This document shows, one piece after another, positions 53,792 through 63,030 of a DNA stretch of 64,000 nucleotides (positions within the stretch are counted from its first letter, which is position 1; each line of letters starts with the position of its first letter). The position numbers were made by a program, and so were the translations under genes. The notes under the pieces were generated by a model. The model was not told the origin of the DNA. It searched no databases and was given only the letters and a program-made list of their open reading frames with translations. The DNA is from Salmonella enterica subsp. houtenae serovar Houten (GTDB lineage: Bacteria > Pseudomonadota > Gammaproteobacteria > Enterobacterales > Enterobacteriaceae), in contig LS483478.1 of NCBI GenBank assembly GCA_900478215.1, forward strand, positions 3,038,001 to 3,102,000, given 5' to 3'.

Positions 53792-53978
53792 CTGCTTCCA
53801 GCCCGTATCCCCTGCCGCCTGGCAAAGTCTGCGCTGAACGTTTACGCCGGACATAAAAAAAAAATTATTGTTATTTTTGTTGGATTATTGGCTAACGTGG
53901 CGGGAAAAATGGATGCGTACACGCTCACATTTTGCCCATGTTTATCACGGTGACACCAGGAAGATCCGGCGAAAAACA

Positions 53979-53998
53979 GCAGGATCGTCTGATCCTGC
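53979..53998 (-). terminator. bioBFCD terminator
   Basis: GCAGGATC and GATCCTGC form a perfect 8-bp stem with a 4-nt loop, followed on the minus strand by TGTTTTTC. It lies 23 bases after the bioD stop. Confidence 0.85.
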
Positions 53999-54020
53999 AA
54001 AAAGTCGGTTTTAAGCGCGG

Positions 54021-54707
54021 TTATGCGTGTTCCAGCGGGCTAAGGTCAAGATACTGTCCTGTCGCAGCCTGCTGTGGGGAAACGTCCAGCCACGGAATTT
54101 CTCCTAATAGCGGGGCCGGTATAACGCGTCGAAGCGTCGCGAGATAGTCGCCATGGCGCGCGCCCGGCGGCTGTACGTCATTGGCTATCCACCCGGCAAG
54201 CGGCAATCCGGCCTGTTTTACCGCCAGCGCCGTCAGCATCGCGTGATTAATACAACCCAGCTTCACCCCGACGACCAGAATCACCGGCAACCGCTCCGCC
54301 TGTACCCAGTCGGCAAACGTCAGAGTGGCAGAGAGCGGCGTAAACCAGCCGCCCGCCCCTTCTGTCAACACCCAGTCGGCCTGCGCCTCCAACGCGCGTA
54401 ATCCCTGTGATAAGACCGCCGCTTCTATCGCCCGGCCTTCGGCGGCGCTAACGATGTGTGGCGAAGTAGGCTCGGCAAAAGTATAAGGGTTGATAGCGGA
54501 ATAGGCTTGCGGCAGGCTGCTGTTACGCTGCAAAGCCAATGCATCGCTATTGCGTAGCCCGTCGTTTGTCATTTCGCTGCCGGAGGCGACGGGCTTATAG
54601 CCTACGGTTTGATAACCTAACCGCGTTGCGGCCTGCAATAAGGCGCAACTGGCAACCGTTTTACCGACTTCGGTATCAGTACCGGTGACGAAATAGCGTT
54701 TAGTCAC
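54021..54707 (-). CDS. bioD: Dethiobiotin synthetase BioD
   Basis: ATP-dependent enzyme that closes the ureido ring of dethiobiotin, 228 aa. The P-loop is GTDTEVGKT at 9-17. The GTG at 54707 (GTGACTAAACGC) is the likely start, as in E. coli, and overlaps the bioC stop by eight bases. GYKPVASG and EGAGGWFTPLS are further active-site segments. Last gene of bioBFCD. Confidence 0.94.
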   Translation of the reverse strand: MTKRYFVTGTDTEVGKTVASCALLQAATRLGYQTVGYKPVASGSEMTNDGLRNSDALALQRNSSLPQAYSAINPYTFAEPTSPHIVSAAEGRAIEAAVLSQGLRALEAQADWVLTEGAGGWFTPLSATLTFADWVQAERLPVILVVGVKLGCINHAMLTALAVKQAGLPLAGWIANDVQPPGARHGDYLATLRRVIPAPLLGEIPWLDVSPQQAATGQYLDLSPLEHA

Positions 54708-55455
54708 GTTCAATCACTCCCATAAAAAGATGGTACGTCAGCGGATATTTCCCCTGCCGCTGCGGCCATGCCAACTGAATTTGTCTAAGCCGGGCGCGGG
54801 TTAGCACATCCGACTCCCGCCCCTCATGAAGATGGGTAGCGCCAATTCCTTTGAGCGAGCGCATCGCGCTCAGGGCATCCTCAAACCACAATGTCATCGC
54901 CTGAGTATGACGATACACCCGCCAGCCGCGCAGCGCGTGGTCAATTGCCTCTTGCGGCAAAAAGCTATTCGCATGGGCGCGGTTATCGACGGCCTGCCAT
55001 GCCTGATGCAGTTCCGGTAACGATCCCTGGCGCAACGTGGTAAACGCTATGGTGCCGCCGGGCCGAACAACCCGGTACAACTCGTTCAATGCGCCGCGTA
55101 AATCGCCGCACCACTGGACCGCCAGGTTACTCCAGGCCAGGTCAAAAACACCTGAGTCACAGGGAGTCGCTTCGATATCCGCCAGCAAATAGTGATGCGC
55201 CGCCTTACGAGAACGCGCCTGTTGCAGCATCGGCAACGAAAGATCCAGAGCGGTCACTTCGCTCCCCCGTTCTCGCCAGTAACGGCTCATACGTCCAGGG
55301 CCGCAGCCTGCGTCCAACACACTGGCAAACTGGCGGCCTGTCAACAGCGTTAGCAGCGCATCCGCGCTGTGTTGCTGCAAAGAGGCGTGCTGTTCATAGT
55401 GCGATGCGGCCCGGCCAAACGCCGCCGCAATAGCCTGCTTATTCACCTGCGTCAT
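54700..55455 (-). CDS. bioC: Malonyl-ACP O-methyltransferase BioC
   Basis: SAM-dependent enzyme that caps malonyl-ACP to begin pimelate synthesis, 251 aa. The SAM loop is VLDAGCGPGRMSRYW. WSNLAVQWCGDLRGALNELYRVVRPGG is the post-I region. The start at 55455 (MTQVNKQAIAAAFGRAA) overlaps the 3' end of bioF by 17 bases. Longer extensions are not conserved. Confidence 0.95.
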   Translation of the reverse strand: MTQVNKQAIAAAFGRAASHYEQHASLQQHSADALLTLLTGRQFASVLDAGCGPGRMSRYWRERGSEVTALDLSLPMLQQARSRKAAHHYLLADIEATPCDSGVFDLAWSNLAVQWCGDLRGALNELYRVVRPGGTIAFTTLRQGSLPELHQAWQAVDNRAHANSFLPQEAIDHALRGWRVYRHTQAMTLWFEDALSAMRSLKGIGATHLHEGRESDVLTRARLRQIQLAWPQRQGKYPLTYHLFMGVIERD

Positions 55456-56596
55456 GCAGCACCTCCAGCAGACGATCGATATCGCACGCTTCATGCGCCT
55501 GCGTTAACGTTAAGCGCAGGCGCGCCGTACCGACAGGCACCGTCGGCGGGCGAATCGCCGTCGCCCAGCATCCTTGTTGACGCAGCGCCTCCGCCAGGCG
55601 CAATGCACGGCTGTTATCGCCCACCATTAACGGCTGGATGGCGCTATGGGCATTCAGTAGCGTAAACCGGGACGCGTTAACGCCCGCCCGAAAGCGCTGA
55701 ACCAGAGCGGCGAGTTTTTCGCGCCGTTCACAACCTTCATCGCTACGGATCACCGCCAGCGAAGCGCTTAACGCCTGCGCCTGGGCGGGCGGCATACTGG
55801 TGCTATAAACCAGATGACGGGCGAATTGCAGCAGATAATCCGCGACGCTTTCCGAGCAGAGCACCGCTGCGCCGCTAACGCCAAATCCCTTACCGAATGT
55901 CACCACCAGCAACTCAGGCTTCACCCCCTGTTGCCAGCAGGTGCCCCGCCCCTCATCGCCAGTCACGCCGACGCCGTGCGCATCATCAACCAACAGCCAG
56001 GCATGATGCTTGCGGGCAATGTGCTGGATTTCCGCCAGCGGCGCGCTGTCGCCGTCCATGCTGTACATACCTTCCGTCACGACCAGTTGCTGGCCCGGGC
56101 AGGGCGATTGCAGTAAACGCGACAGATGCTGCGTATCGTTGTGGATAAAGCGGCGAAGCTGCGCCGGACTCAGATTAGCGGCCTCCAGCAGCGAAGCATG
56201 ACTCAGCCTGTCGGCCACAATCCGGTCGTTTTTTTTCATTAATGCGGTAATGACCGCCTGATTCGCCGCAAAGCCAGAGATAAACAGCAGCGCGCGCGGG
56301 TATCCTAACCATTGCGCCAGCGCCTCCTCTAACGCCTGGTGCGCCACGGAATAACCACTGATATGACCCGATCCGCCGCTGCCGACGCCAAAACGCGTCG
56401 CTGCCTGCTGCCAGGCGCGAATAATCTGCGGATGTTGACTTAATCCGAGGTAATCATTGCTGGAGAAGTTAAGATACTGTCGCCCGTTCGCTACCAGCCA
56501 GCGTCCGGCACCCTGCGACACCACATAGCGGCGGCGCAACGTATCCGTCGCCCGACGCGCCGTCAACGCATCGTCGACGCGTTGTTGCCAACTCAT
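55439..56596 (-). CDS. bioF: 8-amino-7-oxononanoate synthase BioF
   Basis: PLP-dependent enzyme that condenses pimeloyl-ACP with alanine, 385 aa. The PLP lysine is in VTFGKGFGVSG; DDAHGVGVTG carries the Asp that pairs with the PLP nitrogen. FSSNDYLGLSQHP is the N-terminal signature. It overlaps bioB by four bases. Confidence 0.96.
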   Translation of the reverse strand: MSWQQRVDDALTARRATDTLRRRYVVSQGAGRWLVANGRQYLNFSSNDYLGLSQHPQIIRAWQQAATRFGVGSGGSGHISGYSVAHQALEEALAQWLGYPRALLFISGFAANQAVITALMKKNDRIVADRLSHASLLEAANLSPAQLRRFIHNDTQHLSRLLQSPCPGQQLVVTEGMYSMDGDSAPLAEIQHIARKHHAWLLVDDAHGVGVTGDEGRGTCWQQGVKPELLVVTFGKGFGVSGAAVLCSESVADYLLQFARHLVYSTSMPPAQAQALSASLAVIRSDEGCERREKLAALVQRFRAGVNASRFTLLNAHSAIQPLMVGDNSRALRLAEALRQQGCWATAIRPPTVPVGTARLRLTLTQAHEACDIDRLLEVLHDAGE

Positions 56597-57633
56597 AAGG
56601 CTGCCGCGTTGTAATAGTCATCGGTGTCTGGCGTCATCAGCGTCTGCTCCAGACGTTGCTGCTGCTCGTTATCGCCCGCCAGCACCCTGGTCTGCTGCGG
56701 ATTCAGTCCCAGCTTACGGAATAACTGCAGATCCTTGTCCGCTGCCGGATTTGGCGTAGTTAACAATTTGCAACCATAGAAAATCGAGTTCGCCCCGGCC
56801 ATAAAGCACATCGCCTGGGTCTGTTCGTTCATCTGTTCACGTCCTGCGGAAAGACGCACGTATGAGGTGGGCATCATGATGCGCGCCACGGCGATAGTTC
56901 TAATAAAATCAAACGCATCCACATCATCGTTATCCGCAAGTGGCGTGCCTTTCACCTTCACCAGCATGTTGATTGGCACGCTTTCCGGCGGCGTCGGCAG
57001 GTTCGCCAGTTGCAACAGCAGTCCGGCGCGATCGTTAACCGTTTCGCCCAGACCGACAATGCCGCCGGAGCACACTTTAATCCCTGCTTCACGGACTTTT
57101 TCCAGCGTGTCGAGGCGCTCCTGATAGGTACGGGTAGTGATGATATTGCCGTAAAACTCCGGCGAGGTATCGAGGTTGTGGTTGTAGTAATCCAGTCCGG
57201 CGTTAGCCAGACGCTGCGCCTGGCTCTCGTTCAACATGCCGAGCGTCATACAGGTTTCCAGCCCCATCGCTTTAACGCCCTGCACAATCTGCTCCAGATA
57301 AGGCATATCGCGTTCATGCGGATTCTTCCAGGCCGCCCCCATACAGAAGCGGGTCGAACCGGCGTTTTTCGCTTTACGGGCGGAGTCCAGTACCTGCTCC
57401 ACTTCCATTAAACGCTCGGCTTCCAGTCCGGTTTTATAGCGCGAGCTCTGCGGACAGTATTTACAATCCTCCGGGCAGGCGCCGGTTTTGATCGACAGCA
57501 ACGTGCTGACCTGTACCTGCTGCGGATCGAAATGCTGGCGATGAATTTGCTGCGCTTCAAACAGCAATTCCAGCAGTGGTTTTTCAAATAATTCGGTTAC
57601 TTGCGACAGTGTCCAGCGTGGGTGGCGAGCCAT
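56593..57633 (-). CDS. bioB: Biotin synthase BioB
   Basis: Radical-SAM enzyme that inserts sulfur into dethiobiotin, 346 aa. The [4Fe-4S] motif is C53-P-E-D-C57-K-Y-C60. The [2Fe-2S] ligands include the Cys of RFCMGAAW and later Cys residues near ETCMTLGML and KVCSGGIVGLGE. It is the first gene of bioBFCD, divergent from bioA across the BirA operator. Confidence 0.97.
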   Translation of the reverse strand: MARHPRWTLSQVTELFEKPLLELLFEAQQIHRQHFDPQQVQVSTLLSIKTGACPEDCKYCPQSSRYKTGLEAERLMEVEQVLDSARKAKNAGSTRFCMGAAWKNPHERDMPYLEQIVQGVKAMGLETCMTLGMLNESQAQRLANAGLDYYNHNLDTSPEFYGNIITTRTYQERLDTLEKVREAGIKVCSGGIVGLGETVNDRAGLLLQLANLPTPPESVPINMLVKVKGTPLADNDDVDAFDFIRTIAVARIMMPTSYVRLSAGREQMNEQTQAMCFMAGANSIFYGCKLLTTPNPAADKDLQLFRKLGLNPQQTRVLAGDNEQQQRLEQTLMTPDTDDYYNAAAL

Positions 57634-57678
57634 CGGGCCTCTCCAAAATATGTTGTTTGTTTTTGATATGGTGTAGAC

Positions 57679-57713
57679 TCGTAAACCTAAATCTTTTTAA
57701 TTTGGTTTACAAG
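57679..57713. promoter_or_regulatory. Biotin operator (BirA site)
   Basis: GTAAACC-N16-GGTTTAC between the divergent bioA and bioB starts matches the BirA box with the canonical 16-base spacing. Biotinoyl-AMP-bound BirA dimers would repress both operons. Confidence 0.92.
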
Positions 57714-57719
57714 TCGATT

Positions 57720-59009
57720 ATGACAACGGACGATCTAACCTTCGATAAACGCCATATTTGGCATCCTTACACTTCCATGACCTCGCCGCTGCCGGTCTAT
57801 CCCGTTGCGCGGGCCGAAGGCTGCGAGCTGGTTCTCGCCTCGGGCGAACGCCTGATTGAGGGGATGTCCTCCTGGTGGGCGGCGATTCATGGCTACAACC
57901 ACCCACAGTTGAACGCGGCGATGAAAACGCAAATTGACGTCATGTCGCATGTGATGTTCGGCGGCATAACCCATACGCCAGCGGTAAATCTGTGCCGCAA
58001 ACTGGTCGCGATAACGCCTGAGCCGCTGGAGTGCGTCTTTCTGGCCGACTCCGGTTCGGTGTCGGTGGAAGTGGCCATGAAGATGGCGCTGCAATACTGG
58101 CGGGCGCGGGGCGAATCGCGTCAGCGTTTTCTGACGTTTCGCAACGGTTATCATGGCGACACGTTCGGCGCGATGTCGGTGTGCGATCCGGATAACTCCA
58201 TGCACAGCTTGTGGAAAGGCTATCTGCCAGAAAATCTGTTCGCGCCGGCGCCGCAAAGCCGGATGGATGGCGAATGGGATGAAGGCGACATCGCGCCATT
58301 TGCCCGCCTGATGGCCGCGCATCGCCATGAAATAGCCGCCGTGATTCTGGAACCCATCGTCCAGGGCGCGGGCGGGATGCGCCTATATCATCCACAATGG
58401 CTCAGGCGTATCCGTAGCATGTGCGATCGCGAAGGCATTCTGCTGATTGCCGATGAAATAGCCACCGGGTTTGGCCGTACCGGCAAACTGTTCGCCTGCG
58501 AGCACGCCGGGATCGCGCCGGATATTCTGTGTCTTGGCAAAGCGTTAACCGGCGGCACTATGACCCTCTCGGCAACGCTCACGACACGCCAGGTTGCAGA
58601 GACTATTAGCAACGGCGAGGCGGGGTGTTTTATGCATGGCCCGACGTTTATGGGGAATCCGCTGGCCTGCGCCGTCGCCTGCGCCAGCCTGACGCTGCTG
58701 GAAAGCGGCGAATGGCGTCAGCAGGTGGCCTCCATCGAGTCTCAGTTACGCGCTGAGTTGGCCCCCGCGCAAAGTTCGCCCTGGGTGGCGGATGTGCGGG
58801 TGTTGGGCGCGATTGGAGTGGTTGAGACCACGCATCCGGTCAATATGGCGGCGCTTCAACGCTTCTTCGTCGGGCAAGGCGTCTGGATCAGACCGTTCGG
58901 CAAGCTAATCTACCTGATGCCGCCCTACATTATTCGTCCGGATCAACTGCGCCGTTTGACCCAGGCGGTCAATGACGCGGTACACAATGAAACATTTTTT
59001 AGCCATTAA
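57720..59009 (+). CDS. bioA: Adenosylmethionine-8-amino-7-oxononanoate aminotransferase BioA
   Basis: PLP aminotransferase that uses SAM as amino donor, 429 aa. The start at 57720 (MTTDDLTFDKRHIWHPYTSM) matches E. coli; an extension running back into bioB is rejected. The PLP lysine is in CLGKALTGGTM. LIADEIATGFGRTG supplies the Asp and GYHGDTFGAMSVCDP the binding loop. Divergent from bioB, under BirA. Confidence 0.97.
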   Translation: MTTDDLTFDKRHIWHPYTSMTSPLPVYPVARAEGCELVLASGERLIEGMSSWWAAIHGYNHPQLNAAMKTQIDVMSHVMFGGITHTPAVNLCRKLVAITPEPLECVFLADSGSVSVEVAMKMALQYWRARGESRQRFLTFRNGYHGDTFGAMSVCDPDNSMHSLWKGYLPENLFAPAPQSRMDGEWDEGDIAPFARLMAAHRHEIAAVILEPIVQGAGGMRLYHPQWLRRIRSMCDREGILLIADEIATGFGRTGKLFACEHAGIAPDILCLGKALTGGTMTLSATLTTRQVAETISNGEAGCFMHGPTFMGNPLACAVACASLTLLESGEWRQQVASIESQLRAELAPAQSSPWVADVRVLGAIGVVETTHPVNMAALQRFFVGQGVWIRPFGKLIYLMPPYIIRPDQLRRLTQAVNDAVHNETFFSH

Positions 59010-59066
59010 TCAGCGGTAAGCGACGCTGCTTCTGGCTACACTTCTGGTGAGTCAAAAGGAGAGCGC

Positions 59067-59543
59067 ATGAAACTTATCAGCAACGATTTGCGCGATGGGG
59101 ATAAACTTCCTCATCGCCACGTTTTTAACGGTATGGGCTATGATGGCGATAATATTTCGCCGCATCTGGCCTGGGATGAGGTACCGACGGGTACCAAAAG
59201 TTTTGTCGTGACCTGTTACGATCCTGACGCGCCGACCGGCTCCGGCTGGTGGCACTGGGTGGTGGTGAACCTCCCGGCGGATACACGCGTACTGACCCAG
59301 GGGTTCGGTTCAGGCCTGGTGGCTGTACCAGACGGCGTCATTCAGACGCGTACCGATTTCGGTAAAGCGGGTTACGGCGGCGCGGCGCCGCCTAAAGGGG
59401 AAACGCATCGCTATATCTTTACGGTTCACGCGCTGGACGTTGAGCGTCTTGACGTTGATGAAGACGCCAGCGGCGCGATGGTCGGCTTTAACGTGCATTT
59501 CCATTCGCTCGCCAGCGCCTCGATAACGGCGATGTTCAGTTAA
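59067..59543 (+). CDS. ybhB: YbhB, PEBP/RKIP-like protein
   Basis: A 158-aa phosphatidylethanolamine-binding-protein homologue. The signature CYDPDAPTGSGWWHWVVVNLPAD contains the DPD-x-P and anion-pocket His residues, and AAPPKGETHRYIFTVHAL is the second motif. Its cellular role is unknown. It is followed by a REP pair and convergent hutH. Confidence 0.93.
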   Translation: MKLISNDLRDGDKLPHRHVFNGMGYDGDNISPHLAWDEVPTGTKSFVVTCYDPDAPTGSGWWHWVVVNLPADTRVLTQGFGSGLVAVPDGVIQTRTDFGKAGYGGAAPPKGETHRYIFTVHALDVERLDVDEDASGAMVGFNVHFHSLASASITAMFS

Positions 59544-59550
59544 ACACGGT

Positions 59551-59622
59551 GCCGGATGGCGGCGTAAACGTCTTCCCCTGCCAACGGGTTGGGTAGGCCG
59601 AATAAGCGTCGCACCATCCGGC
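59551..59622. repeat. BIME between ybhB and hutH
   Basis: GCCGGATGGCGGC and CACCATCCGGC are opposed REP units, with GTAGGCCGAATAAGCG between them. Confidence 0.75.
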
Positions 59623-59627
59623 AGCAT

Positions 59628-61148
59628 TCACAGAAAGTCCGGCACCAGACGCTGTAACGCGCCTTGCGCCAGCAGCGCCGTCGCACACGCAATATCGGGC
59701 GCGAAAAAACGATCCTGCGTATAGTGCGTTACCTGCTCGCGCAGTGTCTGCCGCGCCTGTTCCAGTAACGGACTGGAGGTTAACCCGTCCCGTAAATCTA
59801 TCCCCTGACAGGCAGCCAGCCACTCCACGGCAATGACGCCGCGGGTATTCGCCGCCATTTCCCAGAGTCGCCGTCCTGCCGCCGGAGCCATTGAGACATG
59901 ATCTTCCTGATTCGCCGAGGTCGGCAGGCTATCCACGCTGTGCGGGTGCGCCAGCGCTTTATTCTCGCTGGCGAGCGCCGCGGCGGTGACCTGGGCAATC
60001 ATAAAACCGGAATTAACGCCGCCATTTTTCACCAGAAACGGCGGTAGCTGCGACATATGTTTATCCATCATCAGCGCGATGCGCCGTTCCGATAGCGCGC
60101 CGATTTCCGCTATCGCCAGCGCCAGATTATCCGCCGCCATGGCAACCGGTTCAGCATGGAAGTTCCCGCCGGAGATCACCTCCCCCGCATCGGCAAAGAC
60201 TAGCGGATTATCGGACACCGCGTTGGCCTCAGCCAGCAGCACCTCTTTCGTCTGACGTAACTGGGTCAGACAAGCGCCCATTACCTGCGGCTGGCAGCGA
60301 AGGGAATACGGGTCCTGAACCTTATTACAGTGGTGATGTGATTCAGCAATAGCGCTGGTATCGGTCAGCAGATGCCGGAACAACCGCGCGGCGTCAATTT
60401 GCCCCTGCTGTCCGCGCGCGGCATGAATACGTGCATCAAAAGGGCGACGCGATCCCAGTACGGCTTCGGTGGTTAGCGCGCCGCAGACGACGGCGGAGGC
60501 AAATAACTCCTGCGCCTCAAACAAGCCGCGCAGCGCGAAGGCTGTTGACGCCTGGGTGCCGTTAAGCAGCGCCAGTCCCTCTTTGGCCGCCAGCGCGACA
60601 GGCTCCAGTCCGGCCTTTTTCAGCGCCATCTGCGCCGGAAGCCATTCGCCCTGCCAGCGCGCTTTTCCTTCGCCAAGCAGCGTCAGCGACAGATGCGCCA
60701 GCGGCGCTAAGTCGCCCGACGCGCCAACCGACCCTTTTGCCGGGATCAGCGGATACACTCCGGCATTCACCAGAGCGATGAGCGCTTCTATCACGCTCAA
60801 CCGAATCCCGGAAAAGCCGCGCGCCAGGCTATTGATTTTCAATACCATGATCAGACGCACCATCGCGTCATCCAGTGGGTCGCCTACGCCCGCTGCGTGA
60901 GACAACACCAGCGATCGCTGTAGATTTTGCAAGTCTTCATCGGCGATGCGCGTCTGCGCCAGCAGGCCGAAACCGGTGTTGATGCCGTAGGCGGTACGCC
61001 CTTCGGCAACGATATCATTGACGCACGCGACGCTGGCGTTAATGCCGTCAATGGCGCTGGCATCCAGCCGAAGCGGTACCGGATGGCGCCAGATGTCGTG
61101 CAGTTGAGAGAGGCTTAATTGCCCCGGAGTGAGGGTCATGATAGTCAT
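59628..61148 (-). CDS. hutH: Histidine ammonia-lyase HutH
   Basis: Converts histidine to urocanate, 506 aa. The MIO cofactor forms from Ala143-Ser144-Gly145 in KGSVGASGDLAPLAHL. NTGFGLL supplies the catalytic Tyr region. The start at 61148 (MTIMTLTPGQLSLSQL) matches Salmonella HutH. An extension to 61322 runs into hutU and is rejected. The ATG lies one base after the hutU stop, so hutU and hutH are coupled. K-12 lacks the hut genes. Confidence 0.97.
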   Translation of the reverse strand: MTIMTLTPGQLSLSQLHDIWRHPVPLRLDASAIDGINASVACVNDIVAEGRTAYGINTGFGLLAQTRIADEDLQNLQRSLVLSHAAGVGDPLDDAMVRLIMVLKINSLARGFSGIRLSVIEALIALVNAGVYPLIPAKGSVGASGDLAPLAHLSLTLLGEGKARWQGEWLPAQMALKKAGLEPVALAAKEGLALLNGTQASTAFALRGLFEAQELFASAVVCGALTTEAVLGSRRPFDARIHAARGQQGQIDAARLFRHLLTDTSAIAESHHHCNKVQDPYSLRCQPQVMGACLTQLRQTKEVLLAEANAVSDNPLVFADAGEVISGGNFHAEPVAMAADNLALAIAEIGALSERRIALMMDKHMSQLPPFLVKNGGVNSGFMIAQVTAAALASENKALAHPHSVDSLPTSANQEDHVSMAPAAGRRLWEMAANTRGVIAVEWLAACQGIDLRDGLTSSPLLEQARQTLREQVTHYTQDRFFAPDIACATALLAQGALQRLVPDFL

Positions 61149-61149
61149 C

Positions 61150-62835
61150 TCAGCGTCTCCTCTGCGTCGTAGCGACCATGGGGAGATGTAAACCTTGCTC
61201 AACAGCGCATTCCACCGCGAGATCGTACCCGGCATCGGCATGGCGCATGACGCCCGTCGCTGGATCGTTGTGTAACACGCGGCGAATACGCGCGGCGGCC
61301 TCGTCAGTGCCATCACAGACAATCACCATACCGGCGTGTTGCGAAAAACCCATCCCCACCCCGCCGCCATGATGGAGCGATACCCATGTCGCCCCGCTGG
61401 CGGTATTAAGCAACGCATTTAACAGCGGCCAGTCGGAAACCGCGTCGGAACCGTCGCGCATCGCTTCGGTTTCACGGTTAGGGCTGGCGACAGAACCGGA
61501 ATCCAGGTGGTCGCGGCCAATCACAATGGGAGCGGATACCTCGCCGCAACGCACCATTTCGTTGAATGCCAGCCCCAGTTTTTGCCGCCACGCAAGGCCT
61601 ACCCAGCAGATACGCGCCGGTAGCCCCTGAAAATGAATGCGCTCGCGCGCCATATCCAGCCAGTGGTGCAGATGTTTATCCTCAGCCACTATCTCTTTGA
61701 CTTTGGCATCGGTTTTATAAATATCCTGCGGATCGCCGGACAGCGCCACCCAGCGAAACGGCCCGATCCCTCGACAAAAAAGCGGACGAATATAGGCTGG
61801 CACAAATCCCGGAAAATCAAAGGCGTTTTCCACCCCCATCTCTTTCGCCATCTGACGAATATTGTTGCCATAGTCAAAGGTCGGTACGCCCATTTTACTG
61901 AACGCCAGCATCGCCCGAACATGCGCCGCCATTGAACGTTTCGCTGCCTGCATCGTCCTCTGGGGATCGGATAGCGCTTTTTCCTGATACTCTTCCCAGC
62001 GCCAGCCGGAGGGCAAATAGCCGTGTAGCGGATCGTGGGCGCTGGTCTGATCGGTTACCAGATCCGGGCGCACGCCGCGATTAACCAGCTCCGGCAGGAT
62101 ATCCGCCGCGTTCGCGCACAGGGCCACGGACACGGCTTTCCCCTCGCGGGTATAACGGGCAATGCGGGCCAGCGCGTCATCCAGCGTGGCGGCCTGCTCA
62201 TCCACGTAGCGAGTACGCAGACGAAAATCGATACGGCTTTGCTGGCACTCGATAGTTAGCGAACACGCTCCGGCCAGCGTCGCGGCTAGCGGTTGCGCGC
62301 CGCCCATGCCGCCCAGTCCGGCGGTAAGCACCCAGCGTCCCGCCAGCGTGCCGTTATAGTGCTGACGTCCCGCCTCGACAAAGGTTTCGTATGTGCCCTG
62401 CACGATTCCCTGACTGCCGATATAGATCCAGCTTCCGGCCGTCATTTGACCGTACATCGCCAGCCCTTTCGCATCCAGTTCGTTAAAGTGTTCCCATGTC
62501 GCCCAGTGGGGGACCAGGTTGGAGTTAGCGATCAATACCCGCGGCGCATTGTCGTGTGTTTTAAATACGCCGACCGGTTTGCCAGACTGAATAAGCAACG
62601 TTTCGTCCGCCTCCAGCCGGGTTAGCGTATCGACGATAGCGTCATAGCATTCCCAGTTGCGCGCGGCGCGACCAATCCCGCCGTAGACCACCAGCTCATG
62701 CGGATTTTCCGCCACGTCAGGATCGAGATTATTCATTAACATCCGCAGCGGGGCTTCAGTCAGCCAGCTTTTCGCCGTTAATACCGTGCCTCTGGGGGCG
62801 CGGATAGTCTGCTGACGATACTTGCTTTCAGGCAT
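61150..62835 (-). CDS. hutU: Urocanate hydratase HutU
   Basis: NAD-dependent urocanase of 561 aa that converts urocanate to imidazolone propionate. Conserved segments: YGGIGRAARNWECYD, TAGLGGMGGAQPLAATLAG, DQTSAHDPLHGYLP and the catalytic-site run RICWVGLAWRQKLG. First gene of the hutUH operon. A HutC-type operator lies about 100 bases upstream. Confidence 0.97.
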   Translation of the reverse strand: MPESKYRQQTIRAPRGTVLTAKSWLTEAPLRMLMNNLDPDVAENPHELVVYGGIGRAARNWECYDAIVDTLTRLEADETLLIQSGKPVGVFKTHDNAPRVLIANSNLVPHWATWEHFNELDAKGLAMYGQMTAGSWIYIGSQGIVQGTYETFVEAGRQHYNGTLAGRWVLTAGLGGMGGAQPLAATLAGACSLTIECQQSRIDFRLRTRYVDEQAATLDDALARIARYTREGKAVSVALCANAADILPELVNRGVRPDLVTDQTSAHDPLHGYLPSGWRWEEYQEKALSDPQRTMQAAKRSMAAHVRAMLAFSKMGVPTFDYGNNIRQMAKEMGVENAFDFPGFVPAYIRPLFCRGIGPFRWVALSGDPQDIYKTDAKVKEIVAEDKHLHHWLDMARERIHFQGLPARICWVGLAWRQKLGLAFNEMVRCGEVSAPIVIGRDHLDSGSVASPNRETEAMRDGSDAVSDWPLLNALLNTASGATWVSLHHGGGVGMGFSQHAGMVIVCDGTDEAAARIRRVLHNDPATGVMRHADAGYDLAVECAVEQGLHLPMVATTQRRR

Positions 62836-62934
62836 AGCAATGACTCCTCATTATTCTCGGTCTGCCATCGCCGAATAACGCTAAAACGCCACTATCAGGC
62901 ACCGCCGCAGACCCACAGATAAGAACCAGACATA

Positions 62935-62952
62935 TACTTGTCTATACAAGTA
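62935..62952. promoter_or_regulatory. HutC operator before hutUH
   Basis: TACTTGTCTATACAAGTA is an inverted repeat with 7-bp arms and a 4-bp centre, close to the known HutC target (CTTGTATGTACAAG type). On the minus strand it overlaps a plausible promoter (TTGCGC, 17 bases, TATATG). Confidence 0.75.
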
Positions 62953-63030
62953 AGCGCAAGAAAAGAGTTAACAAAAATAATACAATTTTGTTATATTGTG
63001 TCAGCAATCACGTTTTCCGGCAGCGGCCGC

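Noticed and set aside
57576..57719. Longer N-terminus for BioA
   Set aside because: The extension crosses the BirA operator and the bioB start. The ATG at 57720 gives the known length.
61149..61322. Longer N-terminus for HutH
   Set aside because: The extension overlaps hutU coding sequence in another frame. The start at 61148 gives the family length.
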